DNA from: Diplonema japonicum
Taxonomy: Eukaryota; Euglenozoa; Diplonemea; Diplonemida; Diplonemidae
NCBI GenBank assembly: GCA_964019335.1
Contig: OZ025649.1
Span: 434,001-498,000 of the forward strand
Reading direction: 5' to 3'
DNA length: 64,000 nt
In this document: positions 40,333 to 48,781 of the stretch, in pieces
How the letters are laid out: every line of letters begins with the position of its first letter
How positions within the stretch are numbered: the first letter of the stretch is position 1
Position numbers and translations under genes: made by a program
The notes under the pieces: model-generated
Databases searched by the model: none
Told to the model about the DNA's origin: nothing
The model's input: only the letters and a program-made list of their open reading frames with translations

Positions 40333-40841
40333 ATTTCCGAGTTTTTTTTTTACCCCCTCCTTTTTCTTTTCCTCATTGTTGTTGTTTTCAACTCTTGCTT
40401 TTTGTTTCTTTCTTTTTTTTTTTAGATGGATTTTTCTTTCAAGTCCCCCCCCCCCCCCATTTCCCTTTCCCCTTTTTTTTAGATGTAAAATTTCTGTTAT
40501 TTCATACCCTTCCTTCTCCGTCGCCCACGTCTGTTGTGTACTCGGAAAGAAAAAAAAAGAGAGAGAGAGAAGGGGGAAAAAAAAAAAAAAAAAAAAGGAA
40601 GAGAAAAAAAAGAGAAAGTGTAAACTGCTGTGAAAAGGGTACAGGTACTCTGTACATCTTTTTTTTTCTTCTTCTTTTTTTTTTTTTTTCTTTTTTTTTG
40701 TTTTAGTTTCATACCCTTTTTTTTCCTTTTCTCCCTAGGATTTCTATTATATTTTTTTTTTTGTTCCCCCCTTCGTCCGTTTTGAGGAGAAGAGAGAAAA
40801 AAAAAGGTCCGAAAGAAAAAAAAAAAAAAAAAAAAAGAAAA
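40333..40841. other. Intergenic spacer
   Basis: About 510 bases. Strong T-runs (40400-40480, 40660-40760) and A-runs directly before the next ATG. No gene seen. Confidence 0.5.
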
Positions 40842-41234
40842 ATGACAAAGATTGGTTGCGCAGTTCTGGTGATGTTGCTTGCCGCTGTCGTCCCGTGCTC
40901 TGGTGGGTGGGTGGAGGAGGACGAATATGGAAAGAACTACGAACCAGGGTCCAGAGAGTACCAAAAAGATATTTGCTCTGCCTGTGAAGTCGCATTTAAG
41001 TTCATCAATGCAGAGCTGGAGAAGCCTTACGATGGCGCATCTGGTGAAATGCGGGCGGCAGTAATCCTAGACAGCAAGCCTTGCCAGTGGGCAGTAGGCC
41101 CCACAATGTCCAAGTGCTACAAGGTGATCGAGGAGCTTGATGAAGATATTGAGGAATACATCATCGAAGGCACTGTCAAGCCTGAGAAGGTCACCGCACT
41201 GTGCCACGTGTACTGCTCTGACCAGGAGCTTTGA
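40842..41234 (+). CDS. Secreted saposin-like protein
   Basis: Intronless, 130 residues. Signal peptide MTKIGCAVLVMLLAAVVPCSGG, then a small helical domain with six cysteines in saposin-B order: CSAC (about 46-49), KPCQW, SKCY and ALCHVYC near the end. The spacing fits a saposin-like fold closed by three disulfides, though the canopy-type secreted proteins are an alternative. Such proteins bind lipids or act in the ER or lysosome. The start is the ATG after an A-run; upstream in-frame codons are only homopolymer-derived. No C-terminal KDEL. Confidence 0.7.
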   Translation: MTKIGCAVLVMLLAAVVPCSGGWVEEDEYGKNYEPGSREYQKDICSACEVAFKFINAELEKPYDGASGEMRAAVILDSKPCQWAVGPTMSKCYKVIEELDEDIEEYIIEGTVKPEKVTALCHVYCSDQEL

Positions 41235-41750
41235 AGAAAGAAGAGAAAAAAAACAGGGGAGGGAAAGTAGACACTCTTTTGATACAGCATAAAGAGATTG
41301 GGTTTTTTGGGGAAAGGACGAAACATGATTTGTTGGCATGACACAACAGATCCTGTTGATTAGAGAAAAAAAGGAAGAAGGGGGAAAAGAAAACAAAATG
41401 AAAAAAGAAAAAGAAAAGCGCTGGCAGCACCACCGCCACTACTATTATCAGGAAGTCGAAAATAACGATAAAGTTTCAATCTTTTCCCCCCCCCCCCCCC
41501 CCTCACTTTTTGTTTTCCTCTTCTTTTTATTTCTTTTTTCGTTTGTTTTATTTAGGGAAAAAAAAGTCCCCCCTCCCCTTCCCTTCCCTGCTTCCTTCCT
41601 GGTATGTGGTGTGTGTGTGTGTGTGTGAAAGCAATTGCCCAACCTGTCGATTTTTCTTTTCTTCTTTCTTTTTTAAATTTCACATTTCTCTTAAAATAAA
41701 ATTGTCGCTATAAGAAAAAATCAGAAGAAAGGAGGGGGGGAAAGAAAATA
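41235..41750. other. Intergenic spacer
   Basis: About 515 bases: A-, C- and T-runs plus a short (GT)n microsatellite at 41609-41627. No gene seen. Confidence 0.5.
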
Positions 41751-42137
41751 ATGCACCCCGAACCCCAAAAAGAAGATCTGAACGACGCAAAGCGGGAAAT
41801 GAAGAATCTAGTACGCAAAATGATGTCCACCTATATCGAGATGCTCAAAGAACTAAAGAAAGAGAAAACGACAGAAAATGTATGGAGTTCCATTAAAAGG
41901 TCAGTCGGGGAAATTGAGGAAACGATGAAAGAGCTGAGTGCAAAAGAGGCCCTGTTCCGCCCAAACCAGACTGCTAAGTCTGTTCTGGACACAATTAGCA
42001 AGACAACTGACATTGTGACCACCCACACAATCAGCATGCGAAAGCTGCGAGAATCTACGGAAGGAAAACAAAGCCGGAAACGGGAAGGGACCCCAATTGA
42101 ATCTGATGCCAAACGGAAGACAGTAGAAACTTCTTAG
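41751..42137 (+). CDS. Small helical protein, unknown
   Basis: Intronless, 128 residues. Highly charged and almost entirely helical, with a coiled-coil-like stretch at about 10-60 and a Lys/Arg-rich tail (KQSRKREGTPIESDAKRK) that could be a nuclear localisation signal. GC-balanced between homopolymer spacers and with a regular spacing to its neighbours, so I take it as a real gene. It resembles small Mediator- or kinetochore-type subunits only in general shape, so no name is given. Confidence 0.6.
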   Translation: MHPEPQKEDLNDAKREMKNLVRKMMSTYIEMLKELKKEKTTENVWSSIKRSVGEIEETMKELSAKEALFRPNQTAKSVLDTISKTTDIVTTHTISMRKLRESTEGKQSRKREGTPIESDAKRKTVETS

Positions 42138-42237
42138 AAAAATAATTTACCCCCCCCCCCCTTTTTATTTCATTTCCCCCAGCTTTACCTCAGAACAAAA
42201 AAAAAAAAAGGGAAAAAATCGAAAGGAGGAAAATGCA

Positions 42238-44316
42238 ATGCCGCTGTATCTGGAACGGAAGCTGAAAACTAAGACCGCTGCAAAAGATGCGAGGAATGAA
42301 GATTTGTTGGGGATGTTCAGTAGTAGCACCAAGCAGGGTGTGCTTTCTGTGGTGCGGCGGCCGAGAACAGCTCCTGGTGCTCACCCTCTAACACAGACAA
42401 GGGTAAAAGTAGTCGAAACACTGACTAAAGCGCATCAAATGGAAGGCGACGGCCTGCTTCTGCTGTTGTACTACCAACTGTTCAAAAAAACATGGAACTC
42501 CCGCAAGGAGTTCCAGTCGTGCCCTGGTGCGAGGTGCCCCGACACTGTTGTGTACGAACACAACTTCCCGCAGCATTGGTACACCTACGACGCAAAGCAT
42601 GGTGAGCTCTTGAAAAGACCTGGGTCATACCTTGACACGGCGCAGATTAACAAGTTCTTCAGCCGCCCCGTCTCCAAGGAGTGCGACATCGTTGCCCAGT
42701 ACCTCTGCTCCCAGGAAAACACCGTCACTGAAGAAATGGAAACTAGCGTTGAATTCTTTACCGAGTCTTCCCTATACGACTTCCTCCACAATAGGAAAAC
42801 TCGTCCTGACGGTGTGCTGCAAAGGTTCGTGACACCAAAAGGCGAGCACAATTTTCAGATACAAGCAGTCTGGTCGCCAAAGGTCACGCTGGTCTACAAA
42901 AGAACCAACAACTACCGGATGAAGGATAAGACTGTTGGGGTATACTCGCGAGCGGTGACTTGCGATGGACCACCGCACTTCTCGAGAGAAGATCTGCTAG
43001 CTGAAAAGACACGAGAGGAGGTTGTCAAGATCTGCAACAGTTTCGTGTCGCACTTCAGCAGCACGGAGCACAAGCCGGTGTCGCGAGTTGTGATGTACTT
43101 CAAGGTTGACGACAAAGACAACATCTGGGTCATGTGGGCCAGCAGCCTGAGGATTGGGACTACAAAGTTTTCGTCGTCGCACCAGAGGATCCCGCTCAAC
43201 CTCTCCACAAAGTTCACGACGCCCGACGCAGAGCAGCGTAAGAAACGGGAAAACGTCGAAGGCATTGAGTTGGAGAGGAAGCTCCTCGCAAAGGACATCG
43301 AGCAGTACCGACTCAGTTCGGACGTCATGTTTGCCACTACATTTTGTGGGGAGCTGCGGGACCCTTCAAGGCCTGTAACGAGCAGGGCCAACGTGTTCAG
43401 CAGGTCGGAAGGGATGTATTCCATCGGGACAAGGGATACAAGCCCTACACGCATGCACACGCATGCCTTGACTACTAGTAGCAAACAGCTGTTGCTGATG
43501 GACAAACACCGCCCGTATACTGGATACAGGAAGAGGGTACACAGGAAGGACTCAAGGTTTTTTGTACCTTCCGACCGTCCTCCGTTCCTTCCTTCACCAA
43601 GACCCAATGCCATCCCGCCTCCGTGGTCTCCGACCAATCCCTTTCACAAGCAGCTTGAAAGGCTGGGGCTAGACGGGTTGGAACAACCGATGCAAGTGCA
43701 GAACGGGGAGACTACCAACGTGACGATCCAAGAGGATTCGCAAACAGTACAACTGCAACAAGGCGCTGGGGTCGCGCAGGTCTGGTGGAAAGCCACGAGC
43801 AGGACCGAGGAAGACTACAACAAACTAATGAAGAACGAAGAGGCCATCAAGGCGTGGGCGTACGATTTGTTGTATCACATCTACAGTCACACGCTGAACC
43901 ACGGGCTGAAGGTGCTGTACACGGTGAAGCCTCCTTTTGATGTGTGGGACATGCTGTGTGGGGGGGACTTCAGCAACACGCGGCATGCAGACCTTTTGAT
44001 GTCGGCCTTAGGGTTGAAAGAGTACGAGGCTGAAGAGAATCACCCGGAAAGCAGACCAAAATATTTCTTCGCAGGGTATGGCTGCTCCGCGAGGATACAG
44101 TCAGAGGACGTGGTGTTAAACCCTATCGTTGGCACACCCTCTGCGATGGACAGACCTATGGCACAGCTGAGCAAGGACATAGACACAGCCATCTCTAATA
44201 TATTCGATGAGCTCCGAAATGACTTGGAACGTTGGACGCTTGCAACACGGAAACAAAAGCTCTCCGAGCTGCCTCCTACAAATGGTGACCTCATTTCCTC
44301 TGCTGTCGATGATTAA
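42238..44316 (+). CDS. Conserved-looking large protein, family not recognised
   Basis: Intronless, 692 residues. A globular N-terminal half contains KTWNSRKEFQSCPGARCPDTVVYEHNF (about 85-110) and a domain ending in VVMYFKVDDKDNIWVMWASSLR (about 280-300), which has the look of a conserved flagellar-protein block known from other protists. Residues 390-520 are disordered. The last 170 residues are again globular (AWAYDLLYHIYSHTLNH, PSAMDRPMAQLSKDID). No catalytic motif, signal peptide or membrane helix. A ciliary role is suggested by similarity of style, not by a named domain. Confidence 0.75.
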   Translation: MPLYLERKLKTKTAAKDARNEDLLGMFSSSTKQGVLSVVRRPRTAPGAHPLTQTRVKVVETLTKAHQMEGDGLLLLLYYQLFKKTWNSRKEFQSCPGARCPDTVVYEHNFPQHWYTYDAKHGELLKRPGSYLDTAQINKFFSRPVSKECDIVAQYLCSQENTVTEEMETSVEFFTESSLYDFLHNRKTRPDGVLQRFVTPKGEHNFQIQAVWSPKVTLVYKRTNNYRMKDKTVGVYSRAVTCDGPPHFSREDLLAEKTREEVVKICNSFVSHFSSTEHKPVSRVVMYFKVDDKDNIWVMWASSLRIGTTKFSSSHQRIPLNLSTKFTTPDAEQRKKRENVEGIELERKLLAKDIEQYRLSSDVMFATTFCGELRDPSRPVTSRANVFSRSEGMYSIGTRDTSPTRMHTHALTTSSKQLLLMDKHRPYTGYRKRVHRKDSRFFVPSDRPPFLPSPRPNAIPPPWSPTNPFHKQLERLGLDGLEQPMQVQNGETTNVTIQEDSQTVQLQQGAGVAQVWWKATSRTEEDYNKLMKNEEAIKAWAYDLLYHIYSHTLNHGLKVLYTVKPPFDVWDMLCGGDFSNTRHADLLMSALGLKEYEAEENHPESRPKYFFAGYGCSARIQSEDVVLNPIVGTPSAMDRPMAQLSKDIDTAISNIFDELRNDLERWTLATRKQKLSELPPTNGDLISSAVDD

Positions 44317-44473
44317 TTTCCATTAGTCAATGTTGTCCGCACTCTCTAGAGCTGCAGGCTTGAGGGTAAACTTCCTTGCGGCACTATTTTGTGGATGTAT
44401 ATAATATACGAACTAATATATTGCATTAGTCTTACACTTTCCACTGCCGTTCTACTCACTACTCGCCACCACA

Positions 44474-44474
44474 G
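44474..44474 (+). promoter_or_regulatory. Predicted trans-splice acceptor (GCCACCACAG/G)
   Basis: AG at the end of a pyrimidine-rich stretch (about 44430-44472), 9 nt before the ATG at 44484. The cleanest acceptor in the window. Confidence 0.6.
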
Positions 44475-44483
44475 GAAACAAAC

Positions 44484-47030
44484 ATGACATCTATTATGAT
44501 ACTGACTGCCTTAGTGGCAATGAGTGTGAAAAAAGTGTATCTTGTTTCTGATGTCCCAGAGTACCCGGGGTTCATGAACACGTGGGCGGCGGGGGGTGCT
44601 GTGCCGGCATTGGGAAGTGAGTATGAGGTGAGCTGGGTGAAGCCAGACTGTGTGAACTGCCAGACTGTGGTAAACATGACAGATGCGGGCGCACTTGAAT
44701 ACCTGTTGAGTTCCACTTGGAACGCAACGGAACTCGAGGCAGCTGTGACCAGTGCCATCGGGGGCGACAAGCCATGTGCCCTCACCTCCTATGAAGCATG
44801 TTTGGTGCTCACAGTGGGAACAACCCTTGCTACATCCCTCTCTTCAGGTTTCCCTAGATGGACCTTTGTCGAGCTTCAGCTTAAAAACGGTCTCTCGAGC
44901 AGCTCAGTGAGAAACGTCAATCACATTTCCCTCAACGTGGAAACAACCACAGGCTCCTACATGGCAGGAGTCATCAGTTCACTTGCGGCGACGAATGGTG
45001 TTCGAAAAATAGGTATCATGTACCAAGACGGGTCCGACAGGACGACTGACACTGCCTTCTGGCAAGGTGTCTCTGATGCCGATCCCAAGGTCTGTGTCTC
45101 AAGCAAGGCCATCAAATTGGATGTAAGCGGGAAGGTGTGGGACGAAGCGCAGTTCACAGCTGTAAAAACCCAGGCGAGTGACTATCTGCAAGAAGGCATT
45201 GACGTGCTGTTCACGCGGTTGGGAGCATACGACAGCGCTGTGCTGTCTGCGGTGAACAATCGATCTGAGTCTAACTATGTTGTGTTCGGTGTCACGGAGG
45301 CGGAGTCTGGCGGTACCATGAACCGCAGCCATCTTCGGTCCGTTGCATTGACAAAAGTGGATCTGGACTGGGCGGGTCTGTTGGGATGGGTCGTTGCGCA
45401 GAAAGAACCAATGAAGATATCTTCAATCCCCATCAGTTCCTTGTCCAGCTGGACGAACACGAATGCCAATAGCTTGGTACCCCTCACGAAGGCGTCAGAG
45501 GAGATGCACACCAACTGCACAACGACGAACACCATCACGTACTACAATACCATCATCAGCGTGCAGGCAAATGTTACAGCGCGGGGCATGTTGAGATTCA
45601 CAAACGAGAGGCCCAGTGCAAATTGTGCCAAGCTGCCCATCTACGTGCAGTCGACACGTGACGTCATTCAAGGATGCATCCTGCAAGAGAAGAACGTAAG
45701 ACTTGTCGGCGTGGGGATGTACATCAACAACCTTGGGAATGTCGACATGAAGGCGGGAAGCTTTTATGTCGATTTCAACCTCTATCTGCACCAATCACGC
45801 GCATGGTACAGCACCCTCGAGCAAGCAGAAGCTGTGCTTCAAGCAAACCCTGTCTGCACGGGCGGTCTGTGTTCATGCCCTGACTTTGGACAGAACGAGT
45901 GGGAGAACTACATCCCAACCAACAAAACAGGGATGTTTGACTCCATCGTGAATCTTGTAAACATTGACAGGATGCGCACAGTGACGCCTGTACTCAAAAC
46001 TGACACGGTGGGCACCGCCGATGTGCTTGTCGATTATTTCAGGGTTCAGGGTACACAGTACTTCCGCCCCCATCTTCAGAAGTGGCCGATGGACACGCAG
46101 AGTCTGAAGATCATCTTGGAAGACTTGAGCGAGTCGACGACGGATACGGTAACGCTGAAGTTCTGCCACATGGAAAATTTTGCAGGGCTGTCCACGAACG
46201 CAAGGTACTTCCCAGGGATGGAACTGCAGGTAGGGGCAGAATCGCCATGGAAGGTTGACGTACTATCGACGTGTTGGCCGTATTTGAAATATCCTGAGGA
46301 TTATGTAACAGGGGTGTGTACAGATGGGGTGAACCAAAAACCGGTGCGGTATGACAGAACAGCGCTACCAGACGGAGACGAAAGCTGCACGTGTCTTGGA
46401 GGGACAAAAGCATCTTCAAGGTACGCAATGGAGATCTTATTTGACCGACCTACCCTCCCGTCTTTCATGAAGACATTCCTCCCGGCGATTTTCATCACGA
46501 TTGTGAACCAAGGTGTGTGGTTCCTGTACCCGAAGGTGTTCGAAACACGGTTAGGAGTTTGCGGAAGTAGCTTGATCTCCGGTGTTATGTACCATGTCTC
46601 AGTCACATCGAACACTCCAGAGACCAGCGTTTTGACCTGGGCAGACAGGTTCATGGTTGTTGTGTACTACAACAACTTGGTGGCCTTCACAACTGTTTTC
46701 TATCAAACAATCTTGCACCAAGCCAATATGGAACGCCTTGCTTGGAGGTCTTTCAGGTTGACAAGACTCTGGGGCCCCCTTGTCGCTGCGGCGTCTTTCA
46801 CTGGTGTAGGCGTAATGGATGACGCCAAAGGCATTCTTATCTGGATCTTTGTCTCTACCTTCTCATTGGGTGTCTTTGTTTATTTTGTGGGTGATTTCTG
46901 TTTGCATTTGTTCTCAAGAAAGTGGCTTGCCTTCCTTCACAGACGCAACGACGACATTACCCGTGCGGGGCATATCAGCTCCACAGACGAGTGCAACATC
47001 CCTTTGACTAACTATGACACGGTAAATTGA
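44484..47030 (+). CDS. BMP-type periplasmic-binding domain fused to a pentameric ligand-gated ion channel
   Basis: Intronless, 848 residues. After a signal-like start (TSIMILTALVAMSVKKVYLVSD), residues 15-330 read as a BMP/PnrA-like type I binding protein: SLNVETTTGSYMAGVISSL, VRKIGIMYQDGSD, DVLFTRLGAYDSAVLSAV. Residues about 480-650 are a Cys-loop-type beta-sandwich (YFRPHLQKWPMDTQSLKIILEDL). Four membrane helices follow: about 657-680, 690-710 (pore-lining, after ETRLGVCGSSL), 720-745 and 778-805. An extracellular binding module ahead of the channel suggests gating by a nucleoside, amino acid or other small solute. SBP-fused pLGICs are known from prokaryotes; a eukaryotic one would be unusual. 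Residues 330-480 are not assigned. Confidence 0.83.
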   Translation: MTSIMILTALVAMSVKKVYLVSDVPEYPGFMNTWAAGGAVPALGSEYEVSWVKPDCVNCQTVVNMTDAGALEYLLSSTWNATELEAAVTSAIGGDKPCALTSYEACLVLTVGTTLATSLSSGFPRWTFVELQLKNGLSSSSVRNVNHISLNVETTTGSYMAGVISSLAATNGVRKIGIMYQDGSDRTTDTAFWQGVSDADPKVCVSSKAIKLDVSGKVWDEAQFTAVKTQASDYLQEGIDVLFTRLGAYDSAVLSAVNNRSESNYVVFGVTEAESGGTMNRSHLRSVALTKVDLDWAGLLGWVVAQKEPMKISSIPISSLSSWTNTNANSLVPLTKASEEMHTNCTTTNTITYYNTIISVQANVTARGMLRFTNERPSANCAKLPIYVQSTRDVIQGCILQEKNVRLVGVGMYINNLGNVDMKAGSFYVDFNLYLHQSRAWYSTLEQAEAVLQANPVCTGGLCSCPDFGQNEWENYIPTNKTGMFDSIVNLVNIDRMRTVTPVLKTDTVGTADVLVDYFRVQGTQYFRPHLQKWPMDTQSLKIILEDLSESTTDTVTLKFCHMENFAGLSTNARYFPGMELQVGAESPWKVDVLSTCWPYLKYPEDYVTGVCTDGVNQKPVRYDRTALPDGDESCTCLGGTKASSRYAMEILFDRPTLPSFMKTFLPAIFITIVNQGVWFLYPKVFETRLGVCGSSLISGVMYHVSVTSNTPETSVLTWADRFMVVVYYNNLVAFTTVFYQTILHQANMERLAWRSFRLTRLWGPLVAAASFTGVGVMDDAKGILIWIFVSTFSLGVFVYFVGDFCLHLFSRKWLAFLHRRNDDITRAGHISSTDECNIPLTNYDTVN

Positions 47031-47442
47031 AAGAGGTGTGAACAAAGAAAAGAAAGGGCACCGAACGAAGAACACAATGCTTCTCTCCAATCTCTTATCC
47101 CCCCCTAGTTGACGATGTTAAAGGTTTTTTTTTTTTGATTAGGTTTCTTGTGTTTTGTAACAATAATAATCCAGGAAAGGGGACAGGGGGACATGACCCC
47201 ATTTCTTTTTGGTCCCACCCACCCTTACCCCGCAGTATTTCTCTTATTCTCATTCTTTCTTTCTTTTTTTTTTTGTAGACAGTTCTTGTGCAGGGCGCCG
47301 CCAACACCGGCCTCCTTTAACTCATATATTTTTTGTGCTTCCCTTCCCATATTTTCCACCCCTTTGCGCCTTTTCTTAACCACCTTTCCGATAGTCCTGT
47401 TCGATATCTCGCAAAGCAGGGCAAAGAGAACCAAAGGAAATT
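47031..47442. other. Intergenic spacer
   Basis: About 410 bases, pyrimidine-rich in its second half, with several AGs before the next ATG. No gene seen. Confidence 0.5.
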
Positions 47443-48270
47443 ATGTTCCGCCGCAATGTTATGAGATTATTCACCAAGAAGACAGAGGGTCTGGTGTTGG
47501 TGGGATCCGCTGAGGGGGATGAAAGAATTGCCGTGGTGACGTTGAACAACCCAGAGAAGCTAAATGCTCTAACTGTTAACATGGGAGAGGAATTTAAAGC
47601 TGCGATGGAGGACCTCAAGCAAGATAAAGAGGTGAGGGGTGTCGTTGTGACTGGTGCTGGGAGGGCCTTTTCAGCTGGAGGCGATCTGGAGTTCTTGAAG
47701 AGCAGGGTCGAGACTGGAGCGACCCCTCTTTCCTCCGACAACAAGACTGAAATGCTGAAGTTCTACGCTAGGTTCCTGAGCCTGAAGTCCCTTGACGTCC
47801 CTGTTATCGCAGCGGTGAATGGGCACGCTGTCGGGGCCGGGCTTTGCATGGCCATGGCGGCCGACATCCGCATCGCTGCTCTCAATGCAAAACTCTCTGT
47901 AAACTTCACCAGGATCGGGATCCACCCTGGAATGGCGGCCTCTTACCACCTCCCGCGTCTTGTTGGCCCCCAGCAGGCTGCAAAAATGATCCTCACCGGT
48001 GCCCCTGTCACCGGGGAACAATCAGTTCCCATGGGCCTCTGCCTTGAAGCACTCCCCGCAGAGCAGGTCCTCCCCGCTGCCATCGACCTCATGAAGAACA
48101 TCATCTCCGCTGATGCCCTCTGCACCGGGCAGGCCGTTCAAACCCTCAGGTCTGATATCAGCTCCATGGAAGAGGCCACTGACAGAGAATCCTCCTGCCA
48201 GGCCATCAACTTCTGTGAAGGGGGTTCTGTGGTGGAGAAGAATCTCAACGCCATGATGAAGCGTGCATGA
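47443..48270 (+). CDS. Enoyl-CoA hydratase/isomerase family (crotonase), probably mitochondrial
   Basis: Intronless, 275 residues. The basic N-terminus MFRRNVMRLFTKK looks like a mitochondrial presequence. The oxyanion-hole segments are FSAGGDLEFL (about 83) and NGHAVGAGLCMAMAADIRIA (about 125). The helix following the second segment reads NFTRIGIHPGMAASYHLPRLVG, the HPGM-type variant. The Glu normally found four residues before that Gly in classical hydratases (PExxxG) is Phe here. It may thus act on a different acyl-CoA reaction (isomerase, decarboxylase or hydrolase). Confidence 0.85.
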   Translation: MFRRNVMRLFTKKTEGLVLVGSAEGDERIAVVTLNNPEKLNALTVNMGEEFKAAMEDLKQDKEVRGVVVTGAGRAFSAGGDLEFLKSRVETGATPLSSDNKTEMLKFYARFLSLKSLDVPVIAAVNGHAVGAGLCMAMAADIRIAALNAKLSVNFTRIGIHPGMAASYHLPRLVGPQQAAKMILTGAPVTGEQSVPMGLCLEALPAEQVLPAAIDLMKNIISADALCTGQAVQTLRSDISSMEEATDRESSCQAINFCEGGSVVEKNLNAMMKRA

Positions 48271-48331
48271 AGCTGACCTTTATAAAGTGTCACATTTCCA
48301 GATACCTTGTTTCCACCCGTTTCAGTTGTCC

Positions 48332-48404
48332 GGGGGTGTAGCTCAAATGGTAGAGCGCTCGCTTAGCATGCGAGAGGTAGAGGGATCGATGCCCTCCATC
48401 TCCA
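48332..48404 (+). tRNA. tRNA-Ala (anticodon AGC), copy 1
   Basis: A 73-nt cloverleaf without intron. Acceptor GGGGGTG pairs with CATCTCC and contains the G3-U70 wobble pair, the alanine identity element; discriminator A. D stem GCTC/GAGC; anticodon stem CTCGC/GCGAG around TTAGCAT, anticodon AGC at 48365-48367; T stem GAGGG/CCCTC with loop ATCGATG. A and B boxes are intact. A T9 run at 48407-48415 should end Pol III transcription. The gene is on the same strand as all protein genes. Confidence 0.97.
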
Positions 48405-48406
48405 TC

Positions 48407-48415
48407 TTTTTTTTT
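48407..48415 (+). terminator. Pol III T-run terminator, tRNA copy 1
   Basis: Nine T directly 3' of the tRNA. Confidence 0.8.
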
Positions 48416-48655
48416 CCCAGGTCAAACTTTAGAAGTGTCTAATTTTTGTGTTTGTTCTTTTCTTCTCTCCCATTTGACATCATTTCAGTGTGGAGCCACT
48501 TCATGGATGTAAGCGCTTGACCATACAATGTTCACTTGTCGAATACAATGCTGTGGCGTGGGTGTGGACAGACTTGACAAAGGCAAAACTGCATGCGCCA
48601 CCACCTTGACAGCGATAAAACCGCAAAACCTTATGTCCGTCCGTTTCAGTTGTCC

Positions 48656-48728
48656 GGGGGTGTAGCTCAAATGGTAGAGCGCTCGCTTAGCATGCGAGAG
48701 GTAGAGGGATCGATGCCCTCCATCTCCA
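48656..48728 (+). tRNA. tRNA-Ala (anticodon AGC), copy 2
   Basis: Base-for-base identical to the copy at 48332-48404, with anticodon AGC at 48689-48691. The 15 bases immediately upstream (CCGTTTCAGTTGTCC) are also identical in both copies, and T6 follows at 48731-48736. The 251-nt spacer between the copies is otherwise unrelated, so the pair looks like a duplication of a unit of about 97 nt. Confidence 0.97.
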
Positions 48729-48730
48729 TC

Positions 48731-48736
48731 TTTTTT
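48731..48736 (+). terminator. Pol III T-run terminator, tRNA copy 2
   Basis: Six T after TC, directly 3' of the second tRNA. Confidence 0.75.
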
Positions 48737-48766
48737 CCGTTTACTTTCAAACAATGACTTACCACA

Positions 48767-48767
48767 G
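48767..48767 (+). promoter_or_regulatory. Predicted trans-splice acceptor (ACCACAG/G)
   Basis: AG 14 nt before the ATG at 48782 and 38 nt after tRNA copy 2; same word as at 16339, 29962 and 44474. Confidence 0.55.
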
Positions 48768-48781
48768 GGTGTTTTAACAAA

